The notes beneath the pieces are model-generated. The model was not told where the DNA came from. It saw only the letters and a program-made list of their open reading frames with translations, and made no database searches. A DNA stretch of 64,000 bases from an uncultured Eggerthella sp. Lineage in GTDB: Bacteria; Actinomycetota; Coriobacteriia; Coriobacteriales; Eggerthellaceae. Positions 8,265 through 17,069 of this stretch are shown here, one piece after another. The stretch lies in NCBI GenBank assembly GCA_900542065.1, contig UQLU01000002.1, forward strand, positions 1 through 64,000. The letters are read 5' to 3'. Position 1 is the first letter of the stretch, and the number at the start of each line of letters is the position of its first letter. A program made the position numbers and the translations under genes.

Positions 8265-10760
8265 TTAAGCCTTGCTAACCTGAACGATCATTGAGTGTGC
8301 TGGGCCATTGCCTTTTGCATAGGGCGTAGGCTTGTACGTGGTTAAAGTATTCACGCATCCGCCAGTGTCAATCCTGTCACCATCCATATTGGCATTGTGC
8401 CATGCTCCCTGAGGAATCATGACTGAACCAGGAATAACGCGGCGCGTTACGAATGCTTGAATTCGAATCTCACCCGCGGGACTCTTCACTGCGATAGTGT
8501 CACCATTACCGATTCCTCGAGGCTGCGCATCTGCCGGATTGATCCATAAGGATTGCGGAGCAATCTGTTCAAGTTCTTCGATGAAACCAAAAGAAGAATG
8601 CGTACGACTCTTGTGGTGGAAGCCACAACAATACAGCGGATATTCCTCTGTTACCGAGCCATATCCTTGAAACCCTGGAGTAAATACAGGAATAGGATTG
8701 ATAACCTCATCGTCTTCTAGTTCCCAGGTATCTGCAATAGTCTGCAGAGCTTCAGAATAGATTTCGATCTTACCTGATGGAGTTGCCAATGGATGACCCT
8801 TGGGATCTTTACGGAAATCTTCCAGACCAATAACAGCAGGAAGTTCCTGCTTGAACACGCCTTGCTCTTTCATTTCTTCCCAAGAAGGCATGGTAATGTT
8901 GTATGCTTCAGGAGCAGCAGCGGCACCTGTTTCATATAAGTACTGCGACCACTCTTCATAGGTGCGACCCTCGGTGAATTCTTCTCCTATACCCATCTTT
9001 TCGGCAATTTCTGCACACACATCATAGCTATTGCGGCACTCACCTGGCGCATCTTGAGCAGGACCTCCGACGCATAATGCGGTATACCATTCGCCATATC
9101 CTTGAGTCTGCATATTTAACACTTCAGAGCGCATAGCGTCTGGAAGCAAAAGATCAGCATACTTAGCAGAGTCTGTCATAACGGTATCCCAAACCAAAAT
9201 GAATTCACACTTGGATTCATCGGTCAGAATATCGTGCGTGTAGTTAATATCGCCATGCTGGTTGGTGAGGCAATTACCCGCATAGTTCCAGATAAATTTA
9301 ATATCAGTGCTCAACTTATCCGCACCCATAACACCCGCATTGGTAGCGGTCATTTCTTTGCCATGATCAATCGCATTAAGGTACTGATATACGGGAATGG
9401 TCGTGGTTACAGGGTTTGGAACAGTACCAGAAAAACCACCTACCAAACTGATATATGGTTCTGCTTCGCGCTGGCCGGTATTAGTGCCAGGAAGACCAAT
9501 TTGGCCAAGCAGAATAGGAAGCATAGTGATAGCACGCGTGGTATCTTCGCCGTTGGTGTGGCGCTGTGGACCCCAACCCTGAACGATAAAGGGCGCTTTC
9601 GCTTCAGCCATCAGTTCTGCCAGTTCACGAATGCGCTCGGCAGAAATTTGGGTAATAGGAGCTGCCCATTCAGGGGTCTTCTCCACCATGTCATAACCTG
9701 TGCCCATGATGTAATCACGATAGGACTTATGCTGGCCCTTAGCGGAATCTGGCATCGTTGATTCGTCATAGCCAATACAATACGTATCCAGGAAGTCCTT
9801 GTCGATTTGATCGTTAACAATCCACTCGTGCGCAATTGCAGAGCAAAGAGCTGCATCGGTACCAGGACGAATCGGTTGCCATTCCTCTGGATGGCCTGAA
9901 ACTGATTCATTCATACGTGGATCGATATTAATAATCTGACCACCACGTTCTAGCACTGCTTCACGTGCACGTGCATAATCCCAGGTGATATTTGCGCCAC
10001 CCATACGCGTTTCGCAAGGACTATTGCCAAACATAACAATAAGATCCGAATGCAGTGCCGCTTCAGACATAGAGCTTGCATTTACCGCATCGTAAGGCGA
10101 AAACGACGTAGCTGGAACACCAAGAGTTTTGTGATTTCCGTTTTCATCCAAATTGGATGAACTGCCATACATAAAGGGCATAATCGCCTGAAGCATATGA
10201 GTCGAATAATCGTATCCCTGGTTCAAATACCCACCAAGAAGCGAAAGAAGACGATTGCCTGGCTTGCCCATGCAAGCATACATACCTGTTGCATAAATTA
10301 CATAGATAGCTTCGTTACCATACGTATCGATGGTATAGCGCAGCTTATCAGCAATTATAGTAGTTGCCTCATCCCAAGAAATGCGCTCGAATTTTCCTTC
10401 GCCTCGCTTACCAACACGCTTCATTGGATACTGAAGACGATCTGGATGATTAAGCCAACGACGCATACTACGACCACGAAGGCAGGCACGCGCCTGCAAG
10501 TCTTCATTGCCCGTATTGTCTGTTTCCATGTATTGGACTTTGCCATCCTTTACATGCCATTGAAATATACAGTTGCCAGCGCAGTTCACATTACATTGGC
10601 TCCATGCAATAGTTTCTGGTGAATCCGCGTATGCAACTGGAGTTTCTCCCACAACGCCTTCCGAAGTAGCCAAAACACCACCCGCTGCTGCAAGTGCGCC
10701 CAGCGCGCCGGTTGTTTTTACGAAGGTACGTCGTGTCAGAGATGGAGAATGATCTGCCAT
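8265..10760 (-). CDS. dmsA: DmsA-like Tat-exported molybdopterin reductase, catalytic subunit 2
   Basis: An 831-residue DMSO-reductase-family enzyme. The Tat motif LTRRTFVK (arginines 10-11) and hydrophobic stretch are followed by the FeS ligands Cys56, Cys60, Cys64 and Cys93. The segment GYDYSTHM places Ser186 where the molybdenum serine ligand of DmsA/TorA enzymes lies. C-terminal dinucleotide-binding blocks (WINPADAQPRGIGNGD, near 748) are intact. The ATG is preceded by GGAGGGGG. With DmsB and DmsC it would reduce S-oxides, N-oxides or a related acceptor outside the cytoplasmic membrane; the exact substrate is not readable. Confidence 0.93.
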   Translation of the reverse strand: MADHSPSLTRRTFVKTTGALGALAAAGGVLATSEGVVGETPVAYADSPETIAWSQCNVNCAGNCIFQWHVKDGKVQYMETDNTGNEDLQARACLRGRSMRRWLNHPDRLQYPMKRVGKRGEGKFERISWDEATTIIADKLRYTIDTYGNEAIYVIYATGMYACMGKPGNRLLSLLGGYLNQGYDYSTHMLQAIMPFMYGSSSNLDENGNHKTLGVPATSFSPYDAVNASSMSEAALHSDLIVMFGNSPCETRMGGANITWDYARAREAVLERGGQIINIDPRMNESVSGHPEEWQPIRPGTDAALCSAIAHEWIVNDQIDKDFLDTYCIGYDESTMPDSAKGQHKSYRDYIMGTGYDMVEKTPEWAAPITQISAERIRELAELMAEAKAPFIVQGWGPQRHTNGEDTTRAITMLPILLGQIGLPGTNTGQREAEPYISLVGGFSGTVPNPVTTTIPVYQYLNAIDHGKEMTATNAGVMGADKLSTDIKFIWNYAGNCLTNQHGDINYTHDILTDESKCEFILVWDTVMTDSAKYADLLLPDAMRSEVLNMQTQGYGEWYTALCVGGPAQDAPGECRNSYDVCAEIAEKMGIGEEFTEGRTYEEWSQYLYETGAAAAPEAYNITMPSWEEMKEQGVFKQELPAVIGLEDFRKDPKGHPLATPSGKIEIYSEALQTIADTWELEDDEVINPIPVFTPGFQGYGSVTEEYPLYCCGFHHKSRTHSSFGFIEELEQIAPQSLWINPADAQPRGIGNGDTIAVKSPAGEIRIQAFVTRRVIPGSVMIPQGAWHNANMDGDRIDTGGCVNTLTTYKPTPYAKGNGPAHSMIVQVSKA

Positions 10761-10782
10761 AGTAAATTCCCCCTCCTATAAA

Positions 10783-10801
10783 CCTTGTACAAAATACAAG
10801 G
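10783..10801. promoter_or_regulatory. palindrome in dmsA 5' leader
   Basis: CCTTGTA-N5-TACAAGG, a perfect 7-5-7 inverted repeat 22 nt upstream of the dmsA start. It may be a regulator site distinct from the operator at 10959, or an RNA hairpin near the ribosome site. Confidence 0.35.
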
Positions 10802-10958
10802 GCACCTCTTGCACCCTTTCGAGTTGCTTATTTTTAGTTCTTCCCCTCCTACTTTGACAAGCAACTATAATTCCCCTTTGCTTGCCTTTTCGGCTACTAT
10901 CATTGTGACGCTTGCAACAAGACAATTTAGGTAGAAAACCAAAGTTTGTAATGGTTTG

Positions 10959-10980
10959 ATTATTCTATTTTGAGAATAAC
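10959..10980. promoter_or_regulatory. palindromic operator, site B (dmsA / ferredoxin intergenic)
   Basis: ATTATTCT-N6-AGAATAAC, one base short of perfect, between the divergent dmsA operon and the polyferredoxin gene. It could serve both directions. On the dmsA side the words CACAATGATAGT (complement of 10896-10907) resemble CACAATGAATAGT in the operon 1 promoter region, and their distances to the operator differ by two helical turns (52 and 32 bp). Confidence 0.55.
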
Positions 10981-11032
10981 TAGAAGCGCACAGGAAGATA
11001 AACAACAAAGGCTTGTTGTTTGATGATCTTTT

Positions 11033-12184
11033 ATGAAAGGCAGTCGCGTGGTTACCCTCAACGATGCGGAACAGATTATTGATAGTCTTTCTGCTAAAGC
11101 AATCAAAATTGAGAAAACGCACTGCGTTTGCGTACGAAACCGAAACGCTTCATGCAACCATTGCTCTAACGTATGCCCCACTTCATCAATCGAAGTAAAA
11201 AACAACTGTCTGACAATTAATCCTGATACGTGTATCCAGTGCGGAAGCTGTGCAAATGCATGTCTTACTCAAGCTATCTCAAGCGCTGTACTCCCCCATG
11301 AATCTTGGCTAAATCTTGCTCGATCTCTTCCTGATCACTCCACAATTTGGATCTGCTGCGAAGAACATCCGCTTGCCCAAGAGCATTTATCGCATTTGGT
11401 CACGCTGCCCTGTCTTGCCCATCTTGATGAAGTGCACCTTTTAATAATGGCGCATTACAACATTAAGCTTATCCTTCTGCATAACAGTTGTGAGTCGTGT
11501 GCGAAAGCTCAAGCAAAAACCCTCATAGACGAAACTCTACAATCGGCTCATAAAATTGCAGACACCTGGAATATCTCTATCGACGTTAAGCAGAAAGAAG
11601 AAACCTCAAAGGAAGAAAGCTGTTATCCCTTACAGCACGACAAAGGCGGCTATTCGCGACGCGGCTTCTTCGGATCACTAGGCAAATCGATTAAACACCT
11701 TGGCTATAGCGTTGCAGAATCTGCCATTGAGTCGGCTTTCCCCGACCAAAGTCCCGCACCAACGCTTGCCCATGAGCTCACGCAAGCACCTGGAAAGTTA
11801 AAAGTTTTCATGCCTCTAAGAAACACACTCCTGCTTAACATCCTCTTCGAAGAACAGCAGGCTAATCCACCACAAAAACAAACCATTATCGAAACGCGAT
11901 TCTGGGGACAAGTAACCATAGATAACTCCTGTACAAACTGTGGTATGTGCACGCGGTTTTGCCCCACACAAGCATTGATTCATCTAGGAGAAGAGCCTAC
12001 TTCTTTTGTTTTTGGCAAACATAATCCACCTGGCCCTGATCATGAATTTCGCTGCTCTGATTGTATACAGTGTCGACTGTGTGAAGATATCTGCCCTACA
12101 AAAGCACTGCACGTTCACGGACGTATTTCCAGTATCGACCTGTTTGATCTTGAGCCTGTTGTACTAAAACGTCATGATGAATAA
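11033..12184 (+). CDS. polyferredoxin-like 4Fe-4S protein
   Basis: A 383-residue cysteine-rich protein, probably an electron carrier or assembly factor for the neighbouring molybdoenzymes. An N-terminal pair of 4Fe-4S motifs (CNHCSNVCP near 41; CIQCGSCANAC near 67) and a C-terminal pair (CTNCGMCTRFCP near 301; CSDCIQCRLCEDICP near 341) flank a middle part with isolated cysteines (ICCEEH, LPCLAH, CESC). A twin-arginine sequence YSRRGFFGSLGKS sits at residues 207-219, in the middle rather than at the N-terminus. Either ATG 11033 or GTG 11048 could start it; AAAGG lies 7 nt before the GTG, which I slightly favour. No exact family name is certain. Confidence 0.75.
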   Translation: MKGSRVVTLNDAEQIIDSLSAKAIKIEKTHCVCVRNRNASCNHCSNVCPTSSIEVKNNCLTINPDTCIQCGSCANACLTQAISSAVLPHESWLNLARSLPDHSTIWICCEEHPLAQEHLSHLVTLPCLAHLDEVHLLIMAHYNIKLILLHNSCESCAKAQAKTLIDETLQSAHKIADTWNISIDVKQKEETSKEESCYPLQHDKGGYSRRGFFGSLGKSIKHLGYSVAESAIESAFPDQSPAPTLAHELTQAPGKLKVFMPLRNTLLLNILFEEQQANPPQKQTIIETRFWGQVTIDNSCTNCGMCTRFCPTQALIHLGEEPTSFVFGKHNPPGPDHEFRCSDCIQCRLCEDICPTKALHVHGRISSIDLFDLEPVVLKRHDE

Positions 12185-12291
12185 GGAGCAAGCGCTCTGT
12201 ATATATCAGATTGGCCCACCCTTTAACCAAGGATTACAACCTTGCTCTTACCAGCGCAGATATCTGACGTAATTGCCACCAAGGAGCTTCC

Positions 12292-12744
12292 ATGAAAGAT
12301 ACGTGTCCTCAGTACCAAGAATTATCATGTCAACCTGAACCAGACATAGCTGCTTGGCTTACTGAAGCAAAACAAGACCCCAAAGCCCCTTATGTTGGAA
12401 TGTATTTAACACACAATGGCATCGTGAGAGCTACCCCTAAAAAGATAGTCCGCAGCAATGAATTTGAAGCACCTCTGTCTGAAGAAGAAAAAACGCAGAG
12501 AGTTATTGCTGTCGATTTTTCCTACGATAAAAAAGGTCTTGAAGAAGCACTTAGCGAAGCACGGACCTGGGAAGGCGTTTATTATGTTCGTGCATGGTTG
12601 AATTCTGGTCGCGTTCCTGTTGGTTCCTCGCTCATGTATGTACTAATCGGTGCTGATATTCGCCCACACGCAATAGATGCACTCAACAAGCTTGTAGGAC
12701 ATATTAAGAATAATCTTGTTACCGAAACCGAGGTATATGCCTGA
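12292..12744 (+). CDS. moaE: MoaE-like molybdopterin synthase catalytic subunit
   Basis: A 150-residue protein. The stretch YYVRAWLNSGRVPVG followed by YVLIGADIRPHAIDAL and LVGHIKNNLV matches the MoaE pattern (G-x-x-x-VG, hydrophobic strand, HR-like pair, then a helix ending in lysine). The usual C-terminal catalytic PIWKKE segment is missing; the protein ends in TETEVYA. It would convert precursor Z to molybdopterin with MoaD, which is not visible in the window. AAGGAG lies 8 nt before the ATG and its stop overlaps the mobBA start (TGATG), so the two are translationally coupled. I am fairly confident of the family, less of full activity. Confidence 0.65.
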   Translation: MKDTCPQYQELSCQPEPDIAAWLTEAKQDPKAPYVGMYLTHNGIVRATPKKIVRSNEFEAPLSEEEKTQRVIAVDFSYDKKGLEEALSEARTWEGVYYVRAWLNSGRVPVGSSLMYVLIGADIRPHAIDALNKLVGHIKNNLVTETEVYA

Positions 12745-13985
12745 TGAACGCACCTTCAACACCAAGTCCAGCCATAAGCTTTATTGGTCGAAAGAATTCG
12801 GGAAAAACAACCCTTCTTGAAAAATTAATCGCCAATCTCTCCGATAAAGGTTTACGAATTGCCACGATAAAACATCACGGTCACCCCGACTTTGACATTG
12901 ATATTCCAGGCCGCGATTCTTATCGTCATCGCGCAGCGGGTGCCCAAAGTACCACGATTCTTTCCGATGTACGTTTTGCGCAAATAACTGAGCTGTCTAC
13001 ACCTCGTTCCTGCGAATCTGTAATATCCCAACTTTCTGGATACGACTTAGTTCTTGTGGAAGGTTTCAAACAAGCCTCTATTGCCCATATCGAATTATTT
13101 AGGGCAGAAAACCCGCGCGATATTGAAGCAGCATCAATACTTCCTGATGTTTGGAAAGAGCGGGTCAAAAACAAATCCTCAGATACGGCAAGCGCAACGG
13201 ATAATCAAAAAACCTTACCTTTCGCAGTAATAACCGACATTCCTTCAGTGCAAGCCAATGCGAACCAGTTTCAAATTCCTTGCTTTACTTTTGACGATAT
13301 AGAACCCCTTGCTTCATTTCTTCAAGACAGGTTTGCTCGTCCAAAAATGAGCGTCGTAATTCAAGCTGGTGGCGAATCCAAACGCATGGGTGTACCCAAA
13401 GAAACTGTTTCTTTTTTGGGCAAACCAATGATCTGCCATGTAATTGAGCGCGTCTCCTCTCTTGCCGATGAATTAATTGTTACTACCAACAATCCTGATC
13501 GGCTGCAATTTCTCAAAAAGACGTATCCAACTATACAGCTCGTTCCCGATCGGCTAAAAACACGGGGATCTATTTCGGGATTGTATACGGCACTGCTCTG
13601 CGCCCACCACGATCTTGTTAGCGTTGTTGCCTGCGATATGCTTGATTTCCCTGTTGCCCTGCTTGCACAGGAAGCGCTTTTACTAAGACCGTGCGCTTAC
13701 CCTAACCTTGCTGTCGTACTTCCAAAAAGCGAACACGGCATTGAACCTTTTGCGGGAGTTTATCGAAAAGAACCCTGCCTCTCTAAACTTGAACAGTTTA
13801 TCTCCGAGAAAGGAAACAACACATCTTTGCGCGATTATCTTGATCTTCTACCCTGCGGTTATATCGATTGTACAAGTCCCGCTAAATGCGCGCGTTTTGG
13901 AGGAAGCTTTCTTAATGCCAATACCCCCGAAGAACTTATTGCTGCAAAAAATATGCTAACCACTTCATCAGAATATCTTTTTTGA
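12744..13985 (+). CDS. mobBA: MobB-MobA fusion protein, molybdopterin guanine dinucleotide synthesis
   Basis: This 413-residue protein joins two cofactor genes. Residues 1-195 are MobB-like, with P-loop GRKNSGKTT (15-23), the KHHGHPDFDID segment and the RHRAAGA motif. Residues 202-413 are MobA-like, with the nucleotidyltransferase signature IQAGGESKRMG (206-216), a lysine at the K-x-x-V-x-F-x-GKP block, and TRGSISGLYTAL followed by VACDML. MobA attaches GMP to molybdopterin to give the bis-MGD form used by DMSO-reductase-family enzymes, which agrees with the adjacent operons. Fusion of MobB and MobA occurs in several anaerobes. Confidence 0.92.
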   Translation: MNAPSTPSPAISFIGRKNSGKTTLLEKLIANLSDKGLRIATIKHHGHPDFDIDIPGRDSYRHRAAGAQSTTILSDVRFAQITELSTPRSCESVISQLSGYDLVLVEGFKQASIAHIELFRAENPRDIEAASILPDVWKERVKNKSSDTASATDNQKTLPFAVITDIPSVQANANQFQIPCFTFDDIEPLASFLQDRFARPKMSVVIQAGGESKRMGVPKETVSFLGKPMICHVIERVSSLADELIVTTNNPDRLQFLKKTYPTIQLVPDRLKTRGSISGLYTALLCAHHDLVSVVACDMLDFPVALLAQEALLLRPCAYPNLAVVLPKSEHGIEPFAGVYRKEPCLSKLEQFISEKGNNTSLRDYLDLLPCGYIDCTSPAKCARFGGSFLNANTPEELIAAKNMLTTSSEYLF

Positions 13986-14043
13986 TGCCCCTCAATGGTG
14001 GCAACACAATACCGCACGAATTTATCCTGTTTGCTCTTGAGCG

Positions 14044-14106
14044 CCCTTAGACGGTTCTGGGATTCTATTACTGAGTACCCTTAGACGGTTCTGGAATTCT
14101 ATTACT
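14044..14106. repeat. tandem 29-bp direct repeat, 34-bp period
   Basis: Two copies of the 29-bp unit, at 14044-14072 and 14078-14106, differ at one position. Both begin CCCTTAGACGGTTCTGG and end ATTCTATTACT. The second copy contains the modE stop codon (14102-14104), so the first looks like a tandem duplication of the modE 3' end. It lies in the convergent gap between mobBA and modE. Confidence 0.85.
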
Positions 14107-14455
14107 CTGCAGAAGAAAGCACTGAGCTGAGTGCCTCTTCTCCTGCTTCCTTTAGAACTTTTTCAGTTTCACGAAATGCTTGAAGAAGCATCTTCGCCTC
14201 TTGAGTGAGCACAGAGCCACGTGCGCCCTGCCTTTCCAGCAAAGCAAAACCCAGTGATTCTTCGGTGTTGTGCATTATTTTCCAGGCTTTGCTGTACGCC
14301 ATGCCCATTTCCTTGCAGGCTTTATTAAGGGATCCTGTTCTTTCTACCCCTTCACAAAGACGCGCAATACCGCGACCAAACGCAGGAGCATGAGCCTGCG
14401 TTTCTTTATTTCGAATTATTAAATGAACCTCAACCTCAAGAGTATCTAAACTCAT
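14102..14455 (-). CDS. modE: ModE-family DNA-binding protein, single domain
   Basis: A 117-residue winged-helix protein matching the N-terminal domain of ModE: GIARLCEGVERTGSLNKAC, then MGMAYSKAWKIM and LLERQGARGSVLTQEAKMLL. Full-length ModE (about 260 aa) also has two molybdate-binding TOBE domains; these are absent, so this version cannot sense molybdate by the usual route. It is divergent from modABC, with GGGGAG before the ATG. It is the obvious candidate for binding the shared palindrome seen in the modA promoter and at the molybdoenzyme operons, but that pairing is inferred. Confidence 0.88.
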   Translation of the reverse strand: MSLDTLEVEVHLIIRNKETQAHAPAFGRGIARLCEGVERTGSLNKACKEMGMAYSKAWKIMHNTEESLGFALLERQGARGSVLTQEAKMLLQAFRETEKVLKEAGEEALSSVLSSAE

Positions 14456-14561
14456 CAGTCTCTCCCCTACTCAATACTCCTCTTAATTCTAGACACTTTC
14501 TTTATCCAATAAATGATTAATTGCACCATATACCGACGCTTTTCCCTGTTTTTATAACCTC

Positions 14562-14591
14562 TTTACTCACCCGCAGAATACGGACTATATT
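14562..14591 (+). promoter_or_regulatory. modA promoter
   Basis: TTTACT (14562-14567) and TATATT (14586-14591) spaced by 18 nt, upstream of modA. An ATTATTCTC half-site (14589-14597) overlaps the -10 and the full palindrome at 14606 lies just downstream of it, an arrangement expected for repression. Confidence 0.55.
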
Positions 14592-14605
14592 ATTCTCAAG
14601 CAAGG

Positions 14606-14627
14606 ATAATACTCGATCGAGAATAAT
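14606..14627. promoter_or_regulatory. palindromic operator, site C (modA)
   Basis: ATAATACT-N6-AGAATAAT, the same 8-6-8 palindrome with two mismatches in the left arm, downstream of the modA -10. The extra perfect half-site at 14589-14597 may allow a second dimer. The gap 14456-14659 is the divergent modE/modA control region. Confidence 0.5.
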
Positions 14628-14659
14628 TCGCAGTGTAGACACCATTTTAGGGAGATACC

Positions 14660-15517
14660 ATGACACATCGACTTTCCTTAAAACCCATTTTCGCGCTGGC
14701 TGCATGCTTTGCCATCGCCTTGGCCTTGGTAGGCTGCAGCTCAGGCAATTCAACGCAGGAAGAAAATGCTTCAGAGAACACTTCGAACGAAAACGTAACC
14801 TTAGAAATTTATGCTGCCAATTCGCTTGAAAAAGCACTCGATGAAGTTCAGGAACTTTACACTTCTCAAAATCCTTCAGTTACCTTTGCCGATACCCAAT
14901 ACGAAGCATCGGGTACCTTAGTAGAGAAGATGAAAGCAGGAGGAGAACCTGATATCTTTATCTCCGCTTCCAAAAGCAACATGGACAATGCAATCGAAAA
15001 TGAAAACGTTGCAGATGGCTCTCAGTTCGACATGTTTAAAAACGACCTAGTTATCGTTACCGCCGAGAGCAACGACATCGATACCATCACCCTAGAAGAT
15101 GCCGTCTCTGGCGACTACAGCATTGCCATTGGTGATGCTAATGTTCCTGCAGGCAACTATGCACGCCAGTCTCTTGCCTCAGTTGGTTGCTACACTGACG
15201 AAAATGGCACCGATGGGGAGATCACGGGCGCTATTGTTGATCAAGTGCAAGAAGCAGATAAAGTAGGATCAGTTTGCAAGCTTGCTGAATCTGGAGAAGT
15301 AGATTTGGCTTTTGTGTACAGCTCCGATGTTGAACGCTATGGTGGTGTAAAAGTTGTATGCACCGTACCCGCAGATGCCCACAAGGATATTATCTACCCA
15401 GCTGCCGTAACTGCTATGGATGATTCCAATGGTGTCGCACAAGCATTCCTCGATTGGTGCACAACCGATCCTGATGCTCAGGAAATATGGGGAAAGTGGG
15501 GTTTTGAATTAATCTAG
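14660..15517 (+). CDS. modA: molybdate-binding lipoprotein ModA
   Basis: A 285-residue solute-binding protein. A lipoprotein signal ends in ALVGC (Cys near residue 26), after which it would be lipidated and hold molybdate at the outer face of the membrane for ModBC. The mature part begins with the family pattern LEIYAANSLEKALDEV, followed by ASGTLVEKMKAGGEPDIFISAS and VPAGNYARQSL, which contain the expected oxyanion-contacting serine and alanine positions. AGGGAG lies before the ATG. A terminator-like hairpin follows, which would make ModA more abundant than the permease genes. Confidence 0.93.
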   Translation: MTHRLSLKPIFALAACFAIALALVGCSSGNSTQEENASENTSNENVTLEIYAANSLEKALDEVQELYTSQNPSVTFADTQYEASGTLVEKMKAGGEPDIFISASKSNMDNAIENENVADGSQFDMFKNDLVIVTAESNDIDTITLEDAVSGDYSIAIGDANVPAGNYARQSLASVGCYTDENGTDGEITGAIVDQVQEADKVGSVCKLAESGEVDLAFVYSSDVERYGGVKVVCTVPADAHKDIIYPAAVTAMDDSNGVAQAFLDWCTTDPDAQEIWGKWGFELI

Positions 15518-15529
15518 TTTCTCTCTACG

Positions 15530-15572
15530 GAAAGGTGCAAACCCTCAGCACGTTCGCACCTTTCTTTTCTTT
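15530..15572 (+). terminator. attenuating terminator between modA and modB
   Basis: A 9-bp stem GAAAGGTGC / GCACCTTTC (15530-15538 and 15556-15564) followed by TTTTCTTT. It is a good intrinsic terminator inside the operon, consistent with excess production of the binding protein over the transporter. Confidence 0.75.
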
Positions 15573-15653
15573 CACCTTGCTACCGTTTACATCTTTTCCT
15601 CAGTAGTCTCACAACGTGGTTTTATACAATCATTTCACACCAAAGCAGGAAAT

Positions 15654-17069
15654 GTGAAGCACTCAAAAAGTACGACATACTATTCAATGATCTTGAGCAG
15701 ATTGTTCTGTCTCATTGTTTTTATGCTTTCCTTAGGTCTTTTCGGATTATCGGGAAGCATTTCTTGTGCCTGGGCAGACTCGAACCAAAACAACACCACA
15801 GAATCCAACACGGTTTCCGTTTCTTCCGAAGGCGAGCGTGCGGTTATTGAAAATACGCCCTACGCAGCAGATGAGTTTTCCCGAGCAAACAAAGGTACTA
15901 ACCGCGCTGTTGATAAGGTGTATCGAGGATATACCTACATTCAACCACATGAAAATATGGCCACATTGGTAGATGTTGGCTCTTTTGTTATGGTTTATGT
16001 TCCTCAAAGCCAAACAGAAGCATTGAATCTTTCGCTTGATAACAAACAAGACTGCCAGGTGATTCAAGATCTTTTATACGCGTTGGACAATAACGCTGCA
16101 GGAGGAAATGTCAAAATTGATCCTGACACCCCTTGGTATTTCACCCAAGAAGAAATACACACGCAAAATGGTGTGGTTTTCTCCTTTAATCAACCAGTTG
16201 ATGGTCGCTTCTACACCTTCGTCATAGGAGATGACGGCACAGATCTTTCCGAAAACACCTCGACCGATGAAATCTATTTAAACCACGCTTCGTTTGCTCA
16301 GCTCACTTCAAGCGAGGCTACAACCATCACTGAAGCAGCAACAGGGCTTGGTGCTTTGGCGGAATTCTTTCAAAGTTTAGATTTGTCTCCCCTCTGGGTC
16401 ACCCTTAAAACTACCCTTACCGCTATCGTTATCATTTTCATATTGGGTATTATTGCTGCCTGGTGGTCACTTCGCCTGCCAGATCATTGGCAAAATGTAG
16501 TAGATGCAATTTTCACTATTCCAATGGTGCTACCACCTACTGTTTGTGGCTTTTTGCTACTCCTAGCTTTGGGAAGCAATAGCCCTGTTGGCCAGTGGTT
16601 TAACGCTATCGGATTTCCTCTTATCTTTAGTTGGCCAGCAACAGTTATCGCCGCCGTTGTTGTAGCATTTCCCCTTATGTATCGCAGTGCGCGCGGAGCG
16701 TTCGAAAGCTTAAATCCTGACATGCTTGATGCCGCACGTACCTTGGGATGGAATGAGGCCCGCATATTTTTTAAACTCATGCTCCCTCTTGCCTGGTCTT
16801 CTATTGCTGCAGGCACCATGCTGGCATTTGCACGTGCTCTTGGTGAATTTGGCGCAACGCTTTTCTTGGCGGGAAATTATGTAGGTATCACGCGCACCAT
16901 TCCTATAGCGATTTACTTCGAATGGATGGGTGGCAACACTGATGTTGCTCTGTTCTGGACTATTGTCGTGATTATTTTGAGCTTCGGCGTTATTTTTGCT
17001 CTTAACGTATGGAGTAAACACACTACCCGTTATCGCCGCAAAGAGGTAAACAATGAGTCTGAGCGTTGA
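15654..17069 (+). CDS. modB: molybdate ABC permease ModB with an extracytoplasmic N-terminal domain
   Basis: A 471-residue protein beginning at GTG with AGGA 3 nt upstream. The C-terminal part from about residue 240 is a normal ModB: five or more membrane helices and the coupling loop AARTLGWNEARIFFKLMLPL. ModB proteins are usually about 225 aa. Here an N-terminal hydrophobic segment (residues 17-41, ending SCAWA) precedes about 190 polar residues that would lie outside the membrane and that I do not recognise. It could be a sensor or a second binding domain. modC overlaps its 3' end by 17 nt. Confidence 0.88.
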   Translation: MKHSKSTTYYSMILSRLFCLIVFMLSLGLFGLSGSISCAWADSNQNNTTESNTVSVSSEGERAVIENTPYAADEFSRANKGTNRAVDKVYRGYTYIQPHENMATLVDVGSFVMVYVPQSQTEALNLSLDNKQDCQVIQDLLYALDNNAAGGNVKIDPDTPWYFTQEEIHTQNGVVFSFNQPVDGRFYTFVIGDDGTDLSENTSTDEIYLNHASFAQLTSSEATTITEAATGLGALAEFFQSLDLSPLWVTLKTTLTAIVIIFILGIIAAWWSLRLPDHWQNVVDAIFTIPMVLPPTVCGFLLLLALGSNSPVGQWFNAIGFPLIFSWPATVIAAVVVAFPLMYRSARGAFESLNPDMLDAARTLGWNEARIFFKLMLPLAWSSIAAGTMLAFARALGEFGATLFLAGNYVGITRTIPIAIYFEWMGGNTDVALFWTIVVIILSFGVIFALNVWSKHTTRYRRKEVNNESER

